The notes under the pieces were generated by a model. The model was given only the letters and a program-made list of their open reading frames with translations. It made no database searches and was not told where the DNA came from. From the NCBI RefSeq assembly GCF_017052585.1, contig NZ_JAFFHZ010000001.1, positions 186,001 through 250,000 of the forward strand: a stretch of DNA of 64,000 nucleotides. The letters run 5' to 3'. Position 1 is the stretch's first letter. The number at the start of each line of letters is the position of its first letter. This DNA is from Paenibacillus apiarius (GTDB lineage: Bacteria; Bacillota; Bacilli; Paenibacillales; Paenibacillaceae). The translations under genes and the position numbers were made by a program. Below are positions 43,338 to 51,422 of this stretch, piece after piece.

Positions 43338-44132
43338 TTAAAGGTATTGCACAATCCATGAAATCCATAGCGCAGCCGGATAGAAAAACAGCTGGGCCAA
43401 CACGGTTCCTAACGCACGCGACATGATGAGCAGCGCGAATATTTTGCCCAATCGCTGCCGCGCAGCAGTATCTGCAATTGCCCGGTCCGTTAGCATAGCC
43501 ATTTGCGGGTCGACGAATATGGTCAATAGAACGGTCGCCACTCCGTTGATGAAGCCTGATGATTGAGACGCGGCAGTGCTGAATTCAGCAGTAAGGACAG
43601 AAGCGTACAGGGCAGACATCACTCCGATCGTATAAATCCCTGTCACGCAGCTATTCAGAAGAAGCAGACGTTTCGGTATACCCATAATCCGCAAGGATGC
43701 GAGCATCTTCCACGTAGGCTTGCGGATATGATGCTTGACATGCTTCAACTGATCAAGCGATACCGAAGTAATCATTTTGGGAATCGATCCCGACACTTCT
43801 AAGTGGCGTATTACGCGGGTAGCCAACAGCACGGCGGTAGGAAACAATAGTAATGCAAGCAGCGTTCCAATCGTCGAGGAACCGATAATGATGCGAATAT
43901 TGGATTCCAGGTCGAATTCCGGGCGTTCCCTTGCATAGTCGATCACTTTGCCCGTCATAGGCGCTTGTATCAGATTGGAGGTGCGGGAGACAAGCACGAT
44001 AATACCGGTCAGAGACAGTGAGACCGCTAACCGGCCGACTCGAACTCCGGCATAGCGGACGGCATACGACAAGGTTTCAAACATGTGAATACATAGCGTA
44101 AACAGAGCGATGACGATTATTTTATCTGTCAA
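43338..44132 (-). CDS. amj: Lipid II flippase Amj
   Basis: A 264-residue membrane protein with six or more helices. Length and pattern (TLCIHMFETLSYAVRYAGVR at the N-terminus; RTSNLIQAPMTGKVID) match Amj of Bacillus subtilis, an alternative to MurJ that moves lipid II across the membrane during cell-wall synthesis. In Bacillus amj is under sigma-M control; I could not identify such a promoter here. The start is TTG at 44132 with GGGGAGG seven bases upstream. Confidence 0.88.
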   Translation of the reverse strand: MTDKIIVIALFTLCIHMFETLSYAVRYAGVRVGRLAVSLSLTGIIVLVSRTSNLIQAPMTGKVIDYARERPEFDLESNIRIIIGSSTIGTLLALLLFPTAVLLATRVIRHLEVSGSIPKMITSVSLDQLKHVKHHIRKPTWKMLASLRIMGIPKRLLLLNSCVTGIYTIGVMSALYASVLTAEFSTAASQSSGFINGVATVLLTIFVDPQMAMLTDRAIADTAARQRLGKIFALLIMSRALGTVLAQLFFYPAALWISWIVQYL

Positions 44133-44296
44133 GCGTAATCCTCCCCGTATCGCGAAAGATTTCCATGATATGTCATTGACGAAATTAAACTTATTGTCTC
44201 ACGACTTTTTATTGCTTGTCCAGAAAAAAGATTTTCTTCATTGCAACTTTTTTACTCGCCAAACGTTATAACTGGTAAAGGAGGTTTCCGGTTTCT

Positions 44297-44794
44297 ATGC
44301 ATTTTTCATTCCGCAAATATAGTATACATGTGTTGCTCGGGTGTCTGTTATTGTCATTAAGCATGCCGCTTGCTGCAGCTGCGGCCGACACCGCAGAGCA
44401 ACCTAATCAGTCCGTAGAAGCTGCTCAGCCCTTAGTGCAAATATTGAACAAAGATGGCGAACCAATTGCGGCGGATAGTCTCATCCTCCACGATATGACT
44501 TATTTGCCAATTAAAGATATCAGTCCCAACCTGGATCTGAAGGTGCGTTGGGAAGCAAGCAGCCGTACGGTGTACATCGAGGGAGATGTAGCCGATATTA
44601 CATGGAACTCATTGACGAACAAGATGAAGGTGAACAGCAAAGATACGATACTTACAACCATGCCGGAAATTGTAAACAGCAAAACATACATTCCTCTTCA
44701 ATTGTTGCGGGAAGTGTTCCAAGTCGACTACGATTGGGACGAAAAGACGAAGACGGTAACGTTACTCTATGAACCTGACAATGCGAATCTATAG
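44297..44794 (+). CDS. Secreted protein with copper-amine-oxidase-N (stalk) domain
   Basis: A 165-residue exported protein. The signal peptide spans residues 1-30 (LLLSLSMPLAAAAA) before DTAEQ. One stalk-domain repeat (PF07833 type) follows, with the features ILHDMTYLPIKDI, VRWEASSRTVYI and TYIPLQLLREVFQ. Such domains are common in the surface proteins of paenibacilli and may bind the cell envelope. A terminator follows. GGAGG is 12 bases upstream, a little far. Confidence 0.88.
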   Translation: MHFSFRKYSIHVLLGCLLLSLSMPLAAAAADTAEQPNQSVEAAQPLVQILNKDGEPIAADSLILHDMTYLPIKDISPNLDLKVRWEASSRTVYIEGDVADITWNSLTNKMKVNSKDTILTTMPEIVNSKTYIPLQLLREVFQVDYDWDEKTKTVTLLYEPDNANL

Positions 44795-44803
44795 TCCAAT
44801 AAC

Positions 44804-44845
44804 CGAGCAATGCTGGTCCTTCAACCAAGTACTGCTCTTTTTTTT
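44804..44845 (+). terminator. Terminator of the stalk-domain gene
   Basis: GAGCAATGCTGGT and AACCAAGTACTGCTC pair with bulges and are followed by eight T residues. Confidence 0.8.
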
Positions 44846-44903
44846 GATGTTATAGCTTGTTTTAATTTTGCAACGCACTATGAATTTGATTCATAAAAAA
44901 TAA

Positions 44904-44923
44904 CCCACTAGATTAAAAGTGGG
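44904..44923 (-). terminator. Terminator of the AT-rich two-gene cassette
   Basis: CCCACT and AGTGGG form a short stem; on the minus strand it is followed by TTATTTTTTATG, about 20 bp after the 59-residue gene. Confidence 0.65.
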
Positions 44924-44942
44924 CTAGGGTATTAACTCACAT

Positions 44943-45122
44943 TTAAGATTTAAGCAAAATAATAGAAAATAGTGAATAGATTAGGATGGAAAATGTGAGA
45001 GAACAAATGATTTTATAAACGGTTATGTTTTGATTATTCTTTAGTTTTTCCAAGAGAGATATAAAGGTTAGACAGAAAATAAAGGAAACTACAAAAGACA
45101 TGCTGTGCAGAGTACCTAACAT
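44943..45122 (-). CDS. 59-residue two-helix membrane peptide
   Basis: A short gene with ATG at 45122 preceded by GGAGA at about eight bases and ending in TAA at 44943. The product has two hydrophobic segments (residues about 6-24 and 37-57) joined by a polar loop (EKLKNNQNITVYK), which predicts a small double-spanning membrane protein. It is 29 bp after the stop of the secreted-protein gene on the same strand and ahead of a terminator, so the two form a unit. Base composition is very AT-rich, like its neighbour and unlike the surroundings. I know no family. An immunity- or holin-like role is possible but not shown. Confidence 0.6.
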   Translation of the reverse strand: MLGTLHSMSFVVSFIFCLTFISLLEKLKNNQNITVYKIICSLTFSILIYSLFSIILLKS

Positions 45123-45151
45123 ATTATCGTCTCCATATCATCTAGTGGGAA

Positions 45152-45979
45152 CTACTCATCTTGTTGTTTCCAATACCAAAGTGCACCTTTGTCTGGACTT
45201 TCGTCATATGCATCACTTGGACTAATAGTTATTTCTGGTTTTGAGCCTTTGGAAAAAGAAAGACTTCCGCTAACGTTTTTCTCCTTATGAAAATACTTCG
45301 CGGAAGCCGAAGATGTTTCGCTCTTTCCTGAACCATCATGAGATTTGGTGACAATTACATAGCTCCCACCGGAGTGTTTGTTAGCAAAATAATTATTTTT
45401 TCCGTTACTAACTATGTTTTGGAGTTGAAATTCCCAACCTATTCCTGCGCCAGGTGTATACTTGTCATAAGTATATCTAGTGATATCATATCGAGTACCA
45501 GTGCCTTTATCTGTTGCAGTGTAACTATAGAATGCAGATTCAGGATCAGCATTAAAGTCACTACTCCAAGCAATTCCCGTTTTATCCTTAAGAACAAACC
45601 GAGGCGCATAATCCCACATCCAATTGTGCACGATAGAAAACCTAGCAGTTCCTGGCACTGTCGTTCCTATCCTACTTACTATTAGATACTGAGTAAAATT
45701 ACTTAATGCCATCAACTCGTTCTCAGATAAATTGATCTTGTTGCTATCATCTGACAGATAAGCAGTTGCCTTTTCCAATGTTAGAAAAGTGGCACGATCT
45801 CTATATAGTGCTTCCTTGAAACTACCTTGGAGAACATTAATTACCTCCTGGGGGTATCCCGATTCTAGCAAGTATGAGTCGATTTTTGAATCATCGAATT
45901 TGTAGGTATCGGCCCCAGCAGCAATTGGTAATGAAAGCAACAAAATAAGTATTAACGAAACAGTGATAAATTTCCTCAA
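45152..45979 (-). CDS. Secreted protein of unknown function, AT-rich gene
   Basis: A 275-residue exported protein. Start is TTG at 45979 with AAGGAGGT eight bases upstream. The signal peptide is clear (MRKFITVSLILILLLSLPIAAGA, about 23 residues split before DTYKF). A helical segment follows (about 30-100), then a beta-rich, aromatic-rich domain (HNWMWDYAPRFVLKD, WEFQLQN, GSLSFSKGSKPEIT) ending in ALWYWKQ. No cysteines, catalytic motif or known domain is evident. The gene is AT-rich compared with its neighbours, which suggests acquisition by transfer. It is followed by a 59-residue membrane peptide. Confidence 0.75.
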   Translation of the reverse strand: MRKFITVSLILILLLSLPIAAGADTYKFDDSKIDSYLLESGYPQEVINVLQGSFKEALYRDRATFLTLEKATAYLSDDSNKINLSENELMALSNFTQYLIVSRIGTTVPGTARFSIVHNWMWDYAPRFVLKDKTGIAWSSDFNADPESAFYSYTATDKGTGTRYDITRYTYDKYTPGAGIGWEFQLQNIVSNGKNNYFANKHSGGSYVIVTKSHDGSGKSETSSASAKYFHKEKNVSGSLSFSKGSKPEITISPSDAYDESPDKGALWYWKQQDE

Positions 45980-46340
45980 AACAAATACCTCCTTGTATAA
46001 AATTGGTTATGTTTCCAATCACAATCTATCACAAGATTTGATTTATTTCAACATATTTTACAAATAATGCCCTAAAATTCTAAGGGAAGGTGAAAAAAAG
46101 GACTTGACAGCGTATTATTATTGACTGGAGATGCGATCTGTCTCTAATTCACTTTATATAGCATTCGTTTATGTCAAACAAAATAAGCTAAGCTGTTTCC
46201 AGCAAATATTCAAAAATTGCTTCATTTAACCGATAATGTTTTACATAGGAGTTGTTCCTAAGTCACATTCGACTTATCGTTAAGGGTCAGAATTCCCCGC
46301 ATTCATAATTAATTATCTGTATAGAAAGGAAGGATTGGAT
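45980..46340. other. Intergenic region with sigma-D-like promoter
   Basis: About 360 AT-rich bases between the divergent secreted-protein and FlxA-like genes. Apart from the promoter at 46211-46236 I see no gene or RNA motif. TTGACA at about 46103 has no good -10 partner. Confidence 0.5.
46211..46236 (+). promoter_or_regulatory. Candidate sigma-D (flagellar) promoter
   Basis: CAAA (46211-46214), 14 bp, then ACCGATAA (46229-46236) resembles the TAAA-N14/15-GCCGATAa/t consensus of flagellar sigma factors. It lies about 105 bp before the FlxA-like gene, whose E. coli namesake is under flagellar sigma control. Confidence 0.45.
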
Positions 46341-46718
46341 GTGAATATATCAACAGTATCTTCCTTAGGCGCCATAGGCTCAACCAGCGGTCAAGGTCAA
46401 GCCAGCAGCATCGATGCGCAAATTGAAAAGCTAAACAAAAGAAAAGCGGTCATTGCGCAAAAAATAGTTGCCGTGGCAACAGGAGATGACGAGCAAAAAT
46501 TGAAAGAAGAGAAAATTAAAGCGCTCAATTTGGAAATCAACGCGATTGATCTGCAAATCAGCCAGCTAATCCAAAAGAAAATGGAGCTGGAGAAAAACAA
46601 AAACGATCCCTCGAAAGCCAAGGGCGCTACAGATGAGATTGGCCCCTCAGCAAGCGACCTGATCCATCCTGACGATAAGCAGCAAGGAAATCATATTTTC
46701 ATCGATATAAAGCTCTAG
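46341..46718 (+). CDS. FlxA-like coiled-coil protein
   Basis: A 125-residue soluble protein. A Ser/Gly-rich N-terminus is followed by a coiled coil (about 25-95: IDAQIEKLNKRKAVIAQKI, IDLQISQLIQKKMELEKN), the layout of FlxA-like proteins (PF14282). The role is unknown; relatives are part of flagellar regulons. GTG at 46341 has GGAAGG seven bases upstream and is chosen over TTG at 46335. A candidate flagellar sigma promoter stands upstream. No other motility gene is in the window. Confidence 0.8.
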   Translation: MNISTVSSLGAIGSTSGQGQASSIDAQIEKLNKRKAVIAQKIVAVATGDDEQKLKEEKIKALNLEINAIDLQISQLIQKKMELEKNKNDPSKAKGATDEIGPSASDLIHPDDKQQGNHIFIDIKL

Positions 46719-46745
46719 TGTCCCTAGAAGCCCAGCGATAATGAA

Positions 46746-46782
46746 AGCAGCGAGGCCGGTAACGAATACCGGCCTCGCTGCT
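46746..46782. terminator. Strong bidirectional terminator
   Basis: AGCAGCGAGGCCGGTA and TACCGGCCTCGCTGCT form a 16-bp perfect stem between convergent genes; the plus-strand tail is TGTTGTC. Confidence 0.85.
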
Positions 46783-46786
46783 GTTG

Positions 46787-47365
46787 TCACATCTCATTTA
46801 CCAGCGGCTCATTAATGATAGAATACTGCTTAACGTCCTCATATCGTCCTTTATTGAACAAATGTTTGCGTAAAACCCCTTCAAATTGCAGGCCGCATTT
46901 CTCGAGCACTTTCGTGGAACCCGCATTGTCTAGATGACAGCGGGCCTCAATACGCACCAGCTTCATGGTATGGAACCCGTATCGTATCACTTCATTGACA
47001 ACTTCGGTCATGTAGCCTTGATTCCAGTAATCTCTGGCCAAGACATATCCGATCTCCGCCCGCGCATGACTCGGCTTCCAATTCACAAAGCCGCATGTGC
47101 CAATCAGTCTGTCACTTTCCAGATCAACAATCCCCCAGGGGGCAATCTCTCCTCTGTCATACCGTTTAATGACGAATTCCAAGAAATGATGCGTGTCCGC
47201 CATCGTTCGATGCATCGGCCAAGTCGTAAAACGCGACACCTCATCGTCTGCGCAATACAGGAACATATCCTCTGCATCATGCAGCGACATTTTGCGAAGC
47301 AGCGTCCTTGCTGTCTTCAATATAGGCAATTGAAAGAAGAACGGTTCCGAATTCCTCACTTGCAT
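46787..47365 (-). CDS. GNAT N-acetyltransferase, RimJ/RimL type
   Basis: A 192-residue acetyltransferase. The acetyl-CoA segment LARDYWNQGYMTEVVNEVIRYG (in pieces around residues 123-145) and the C-terminal NAGSTKVLEKCGLQFEGVLRK are typical of proteins that acetylate N-termini of ribosomal or other proteins. ATG at 47365 follows GAGGG; a GTG six bases earlier is the alternative. The substrate is not predictable. It is monocistronic. Confidence 0.9.
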   Translation of the reverse strand: MQVRNSEPFFFQLPILKTARTLLRKMSLHDAEDMFLYCADDEVSRFTTWPMHRTMADTHHFLEFVIKRYDRGEIAPWGIVDLESDRLIGTCGFVNWKPSHARAEIGYVLARDYWNQGYMTEVVNEVIRYGFHTMKLVRIEARCHLDNAGSTKVLEKCGLQFEGVLRKHLFNKGRYEDVKQYSIINEPLVNEM

Positions 47366-47480
47366 CCACACCCTCTTTATCGGTTACAACCATCCCATTT
47401 CCTTAAAATATTTTGCCACACATAGGGCAGGTGTGTCCATTCTATCTCTCAACGCATGCATGCCGCAAAAGCAGCATTCG

Positions 47481-47924
47481 CTAGGCCCGGATCTTCTCCA
47501 CGAATCGGGCTCCGAATTCGCTGCATAGCTTAATGTCATCCGAATTGGGGGATAATTCCACCTTCAGTCCCTCCAATACGACTTCACATCCGCGCTCCTC
47601 CAGCTTTTTGATTAAAATATCCACTGCCGCGCCGTACTCAGGATAACAGGAATCACAGGAACCGAATACGGCCGCTTTTTTCCCCGTCAAGTCGATGTTA
47701 TCCATTTCTTCATAGAAATCGAGAAATTCATCCGGGAGCTCTCCGTCGCCCCATGTATATGCTCCAAGCAATATTCCATCGTGCTCGGTCAGATCGGTTC
47801 CATACGCATCCATGACTTCCTTCATCTGAAGCTCCTCGCCCGCTGCCCGCACATTGGCTGCAATCGTTTCCGCCATCTCCTCGGTATTGCCGGTCATGCT
47901 TGCATAGATCATTATCGTGCTCAT
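47481..47924 (-). CDS. Flavodoxin, iron-regulated
   Basis: A 147-residue FMN electron carrier. The FMN phosphate loop reads YASMTGNTEEMA (residues 7-18), and the flavin-contacting loops TWGDGELPDEF and GSCDSCYPEYG are present. Length and pattern match YkuN/YkuP of Bacillus subtilis, which replace ferredoxin when iron is scarce. A near-perfect Fur box stands upstream at 47977-47995. GGCGGGGA precedes the ATG. Confidence 0.95.
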   Translation of the reverse strand: MSTIMIYASMTGNTEEMAETIAANVRAAGEELQMKEVMDAYGTDLTEHDGILLGAYTWGDGELPDEFLDFYEEMDNIDLTGKKAAVFGSCDSCYPEYGAAVDILIKKLEERGCEVVLEGLKVELSPNSDDIKLCSEFGARFVEKIRA

Positions 47925-47976
47925 CTATGTATCCCCGCCTTTCGGATAATTGCTGTGTCTCTTCATTAACGAAAAT

Positions 47977-47995
47977 GATACTGATAATCATTATC
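47977..47995 (-). promoter_or_regulatory. Fur box upstream of flavodoxin
   Basis: GATACTGATAATCATTATC matches the classical 19-bp Fur consensus at 18 of 19 positions and contains the 7-1-7 core TGATAATCATTATCA (47982-47996). It predicts iron repression of the flavodoxin gene. Confidence 0.88.
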
Positions 47996-48082
47996 ACTAA
48001 TGTTGACATGCCCATTATACATGTGCGCGATATCCATTTACAAGCAAAACTTTGCTGAGAAAATATAGGAATTGTTTTTCAT

Positions 48083-48120
48083 AAAAAAAGACGAGTTAGC
48101 TTGTAAACAGCCTTCTCGTC
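48083..48120 (-). terminator. Terminator of the 270-residue acetyltransferase gene
   Basis: GACGAG and CTCGTC close a hairpin that is followed on the minus strand by TTTTTTT (48089-48083). Confidence 0.75.
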
Positions 48121-48180
48121 AACTATTATTGAGCATCCCGCAGCCAGGAGACAATGTAACAAGTGCGGGGACCCCCATCC

Positions 48181-48993
48181 TTATACAGGCAACGTCCATG
48201 TTGCGCGCACATAACCCAATTTCATTCCGGCGCGTTCCATATTGCGATGACTTTGCGACAGATAGCTTGCTTGGCTGACAACCACTCGGCACCCGCTCAA
48301 GGCCGCCTCATGAATTCGCCTCCGCAGCAAAGCCGCATGCATCCCGATATTGCGATATGAAGGCAGTGTCGCTGCAAACGTAAGCGAAGCGATCCCGTTC
48401 TGACGGTACATGACGCCTGCCGCAGCAGCCTTGTCCTCCTGATATGCGATAAAAAACGACCACCCCGGCCGTTTCAGCAGCACCTCATTATTTCGTGCCA
48501 CATAAGGAATGCCGTCATCTCCGAGCCCCGTTCCCCGGCAATGTATCGCCGCATAAGTCAGCATCTCTTCTTCGGGACAAGGAAGAACGCGGATCTCTTC
48601 CGCCGGCTCCGGATCGCATGCGGTTTGCCGTTCCGGGGCGCCATACAGTGTCGCATGGAACCCGGATTGATAACAGCCGCTCTCGCTTAATTTCTTGAAT
48701 AGTAATGGATGCGCATGCTTGGGAACGATCTCGAATTGGCATGTCCGATTCCGCGCACGAAAGAATGTAATCATGTCATCCACGTATTGAATATCCTCCA
48801 CGCGGAGCCCTTTCACCGTATTGAATTGCGGCCACGGCATCGTCTCGCTATAGTACAGCCTCGCATTCCCGAATCGAGCCAGATGGATTCCTTCCGGATT
48901 GCCCTCGATATGCCGAATCGCCTTCATCCGATCCGTCATATAATCGATTTCAGACTCCTCCAATGCGTCGGCTACCGCGTCGGTCAAATACAC
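48181..48993 (-). CDS. GNAT-family N-acetyltransferase
   Basis: A 270-residue protein with a C-terminal GNAT fold. ATLPSYRNIGMHAALLRRRIHEA (pieces, about 212-235) is the acetyl-CoA pyrophosphate loop with R-x-x-G/N-x-G/A pattern, and SQSHRNMERAGMKLGYVR closes the domain. The N-terminal 130 residues resemble a second, degenerate GNAT fold. The start is GTG at 48993 with GGAGGGG upstream. Substrate unknown. Confidence 0.85.
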   Translation of the reverse strand: MYLTDAVADALEESEIDYMTDRMKAIRHIEGNPEGIHLARFGNARLYYSETMPWPQFNTVKGLRVEDIQYVDDMITFFRARNRTCQFEIVPKHAHPLLFKKLSESGCYQSGFHATLYGAPERQTACDPEPAEEIRVLPCPEEEMLTYAAIHCRGTGLGDDGIPYVARNNEVLLKRPGWSFFIAYQEDKAAAAGVMYRQNGIASLTFAATLPSYRNIGMHAALLRRRIHEAALSGCRVVVSQASYLSQSHRNMERAGMKLGYVRATWTLPV

Positions 48994-49038
48994 GGCTACC
49001 CCTCCAATGGAATATTACACACTATACATTCATAAGTA

Positions 49039-49329
49039 TTAATTCGTATCACCTAAATAGCAAGGAGCCTGCACCCGCTGCCGCAAAATGGGGACCAGCT
49101 TATGAGGGTAGACGCGAATCTGTTCCAGTTCCTGAAGCCGAATCCATTCGACGCCGACCTGATTCTCATCGGGGCCGCTTCCCTCGAATGAAGCCTGAAT
49201 TTGCTCAAGCTCGCATTGAAAATAAAATTCCACCTGATGAATAGACATGTCCCATTCGGCAAATTGATGGTTTTTGCCTTTGTTATCTCGAATAATAACA
49301 GCTTTTGCTGAATTGCGTATCGGTTTCAT
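49039..49329 (-). pseudogene. Nudix hydrolase relic lacking the Nudix box
   Basis: A 96-codon frame whose N-terminus (IRNSAKAVIIRDNK) and C-terminal half (VEFYFQCELEQIQASFEG, GVEWIRLQELEQIRVYP) match the two flanks of a Nudix hydrolase of about 150-160 residues. The middle, including the catalytic GX5EX7REUXEEXGU box, is missing: IIRDNK runs directly into GKNHQFAEWD (about 49282). The deletion kept the frame, and the ATG still has AAGGAG upstream. It cannot act as a Nudix hydrolase. Either a recent pseudogene or a residual non-catalytic peptide. Confidence 0.75.
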
Positions 49330-49591
49330 TGCTGTGATGCTCCTTCATAATGGAGTGCTATAATGGATAGAAGTGGTTATTCCCACCTTACTATGAACGT
49401 GGAGCAGACGCAACACGTTTGACCGTTTGTAAATTTTTTATAAAGTTTGAAAAAAGGTAAAGACGGATCTTGATTGTTATGGTAGTATATGGTACAAACC
49501 AAATGTCAATTTTCTCCTCAGGCCCCTACAGCTTAGTTCAGTAGTTGGCGGTTGGTGACCGATTATTCCAAGAGAGGGGAACAGTACAAGC

Positions 49592-51307
49592 ATGAAACGT
49601 AAATCCATGATGCTCGTCTTGACATTGCTTCTTGTATTCACCACGTTTGTAAGCGCTTGCTCAAGCAACACAGGCAATTCTTCATCTCCGAATCCTGATA
49701 CGACGAAGGATTCACCTTCCACTACGGATAGTGGCGATAAGAAGAACGAACCGTCCAAGGGATCGGACAAAGAACAAGTACTCCGCTTCAATCTTCACTC
49801 CGATCCGCCTTCGCTCGATCCGGGCCTGTCACAGGACACCGTATCCTCCTCTATATTGAACGCCATGTACGAAGGTTTGGTTCGTGTAGACGAGAATGCG
49901 AAGCCAGTCCCTGGAGTTGCCGAGAAGTGGGAGGAATCGCCCGATCATAAGAAATTCACCTTCAACCTGCGCAAAGATGCCAAATGGTCCAACGGCGACC
50001 CGGTTACTGCTCACGATTTCGTATTTGCTTGGGAAAGAGTGCTGAATCCGAAGACCGAACCGGCTCCTCCTTATGCCTACCAGCTCTACTACTTCAAAAA
50101 TGCGGAAGCCTATAATAAAGAGAAAATCAACGACTTTTCTCAAGTTGGCGTCAAAGCGCTTGATGAGCACACCCTTGAAATCGAGCTTGAAGCTCCAACT
50201 TCCTACTTCTTGAGTTTACTTTCCTTTACAACCTACTATCCCGTGCATAAGTCTGCAAAGGACAATCCGAAATGGGCCGCGGAAGCGAACACGATGATCT
50301 CCAACGGTCCTTTCAAAATAAGTGAGTGGAAGCACCAAAACTTGCTTGAACTGGCCAAAAACGAACATTATTATGCCGCCGATACCATTAAATTCACCAA
50401 AATAAAAGCGACAATGGTTCAGGACTCCGCGTCTGAATTGAATATGTATGAAGCCGGAGACATTGATTTTGCCGGGCATCCGACGGGTGAGCTGCCGACG
50501 GATCAGATTCCGGTTCTGAAAGAAACGAAGCCGGATGAGCTGAATATTAAAGGAATTGCATCCAGCTACTATTACTTGTTCAACAACAAACAGGCGCCAT
50601 TCAACAACGCGAATATCCGTAAAGCGCTCTCGATGGCAGTCGATCGCAAGCTCATCACCGATAAAGTTGCGCTCGGCGGCGAACAGCCTGCATTCGGCAT
50701 CGTTCCGCCCGGCATTACCGGCAACGCCGATCAGTACCGCAACGAAGTGAAGGATGAATACTTCAAGGAGGACGTGAATGAAGCGAAAGCGCTGCTGGCC
50801 AAAGGGCTGTCCGAGCTTGGCTTGAAGGAAATGCCTGAATTCACGCTCGGCTACAATACGAACGATAAACATAAGAAGATCGCCCAGGCCGTTGCCGACA
50901 TGTGGAGCAAAAACCTTAACGTAAAAGTGAAAATCGAGAACCAAGAGTGGGGCGTCTACTTGAAGAGCCGGACCAGCTTGAATTATCAGGTCGCCCGCGC
51001 CGGATGGACTACCGACTATAACGATCCGATGTCGTTCATTGATCTATATATGACAGGCAGCGGCAACAACGATATTGGCTATAGCAATCCAGAGTTCGAT
51101 GATCTCGTCAAAAAGGCCAAGACATCCGTGGATCAAAAAGAGCGGATGGATCTGATGGCGAAAGCGGAGAAAATTCTCATCCAAGACGATCAGGCGATTC
51201 TACCGCTGTTCTACTATACAAGCGTCCACATGTTAAAGCCGGGGGTCAAGAATGTATTCGTTGATTATAGAGGCATGCTCGACTTCACCCGTGGTTATTT
51301 AGAGTAA
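49592..51307 (+). CDS. oppA: Peptide-binding lipoprotein OppA
   Basis: A 571-residue solute-binding protein of the SBP_5 family. The signal peptide ends in the lipobox VSAC (Cys23), so it is anchored in the outer leaflet. A Ser/Asp/Lys-rich linker of about 40 residues precedes the peptide-binding domain (PPSLDPGLSQDTVSSSILNAM; WSNGDPVTAHDFVFAWERVL). It captures oligopeptides for the OppBCDF transporter encoded next. A terminator-like hairpin between oppA and oppB suggests that oppA is made in excess. Confidence 0.95.
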   Translation: MKRKSMMLVLTLLLVFTTFVSACSSNTGNSSSPNPDTTKDSPSTTDSGDKKNEPSKGSDKEQVLRFNLHSDPPSLDPGLSQDTVSSSILNAMYEGLVRVDENAKPVPGVAEKWEESPDHKKFTFNLRKDAKWSNGDPVTAHDFVFAWERVLNPKTEPAPPYAYQLYYFKNAEAYNKEKINDFSQVGVKALDEHTLEIELEAPTSYFLSLLSFTTYYPVHKSAKDNPKWAAEANTMISNGPFKISEWKHQNLLELAKNEHYYAADTIKFTKIKATMVQDSASELNMYEAGDIDFAGHPTGELPTDQIPVLKETKPDELNIKGIASSYYYLFNNKQAPFNNANIRKALSMAVDRKLITDKVALGGEQPAFGIVPPGITGNADQYRNEVKDEYFKEDVNEAKALLAKGLSELGLKEMPEFTLGYNTNDKHKKIAQAVADMWSKNLNVKVKIENQEWGVYLKSRTSLNYQVARAGWTTDYNDPMSFIDLYMTGSGNNDIGYSNPEFDDLVKKAKTSVDQKERMDLMAKAEKILIQDDQAILPLFYYTSVHMLKPGVKNVFVDYRGMLDFTRGYLE

Positions 51308-51343
51308 CTAGGCCGTAACATCACTTCATCCAGAGAGTAGCCG

Positions 51344-51387
51344 ATCGGGATACATATGGCGCACAGCATATGTGTCCCGATTTTTTC
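51344..51387 (+). terminator. Intra-operon terminator/attenuator between oppA and oppB
   Basis: ATCGGGATACATATG and CATATGTGTCCCGAT form a stem followed by six T residues, 30 bp before oppB. It would allow partial read-through. Confidence 0.85.
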
Positions 51388-51422
51388 ATTGGACCTATGG
51401 AAAGAAGGAGGATTGATGAAAT

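Noticed and set aside
43171..43368. A 65-codon minus-strand frame
   Set aside because: It overlaps the end of amj and the amj terminator and has no start signal.
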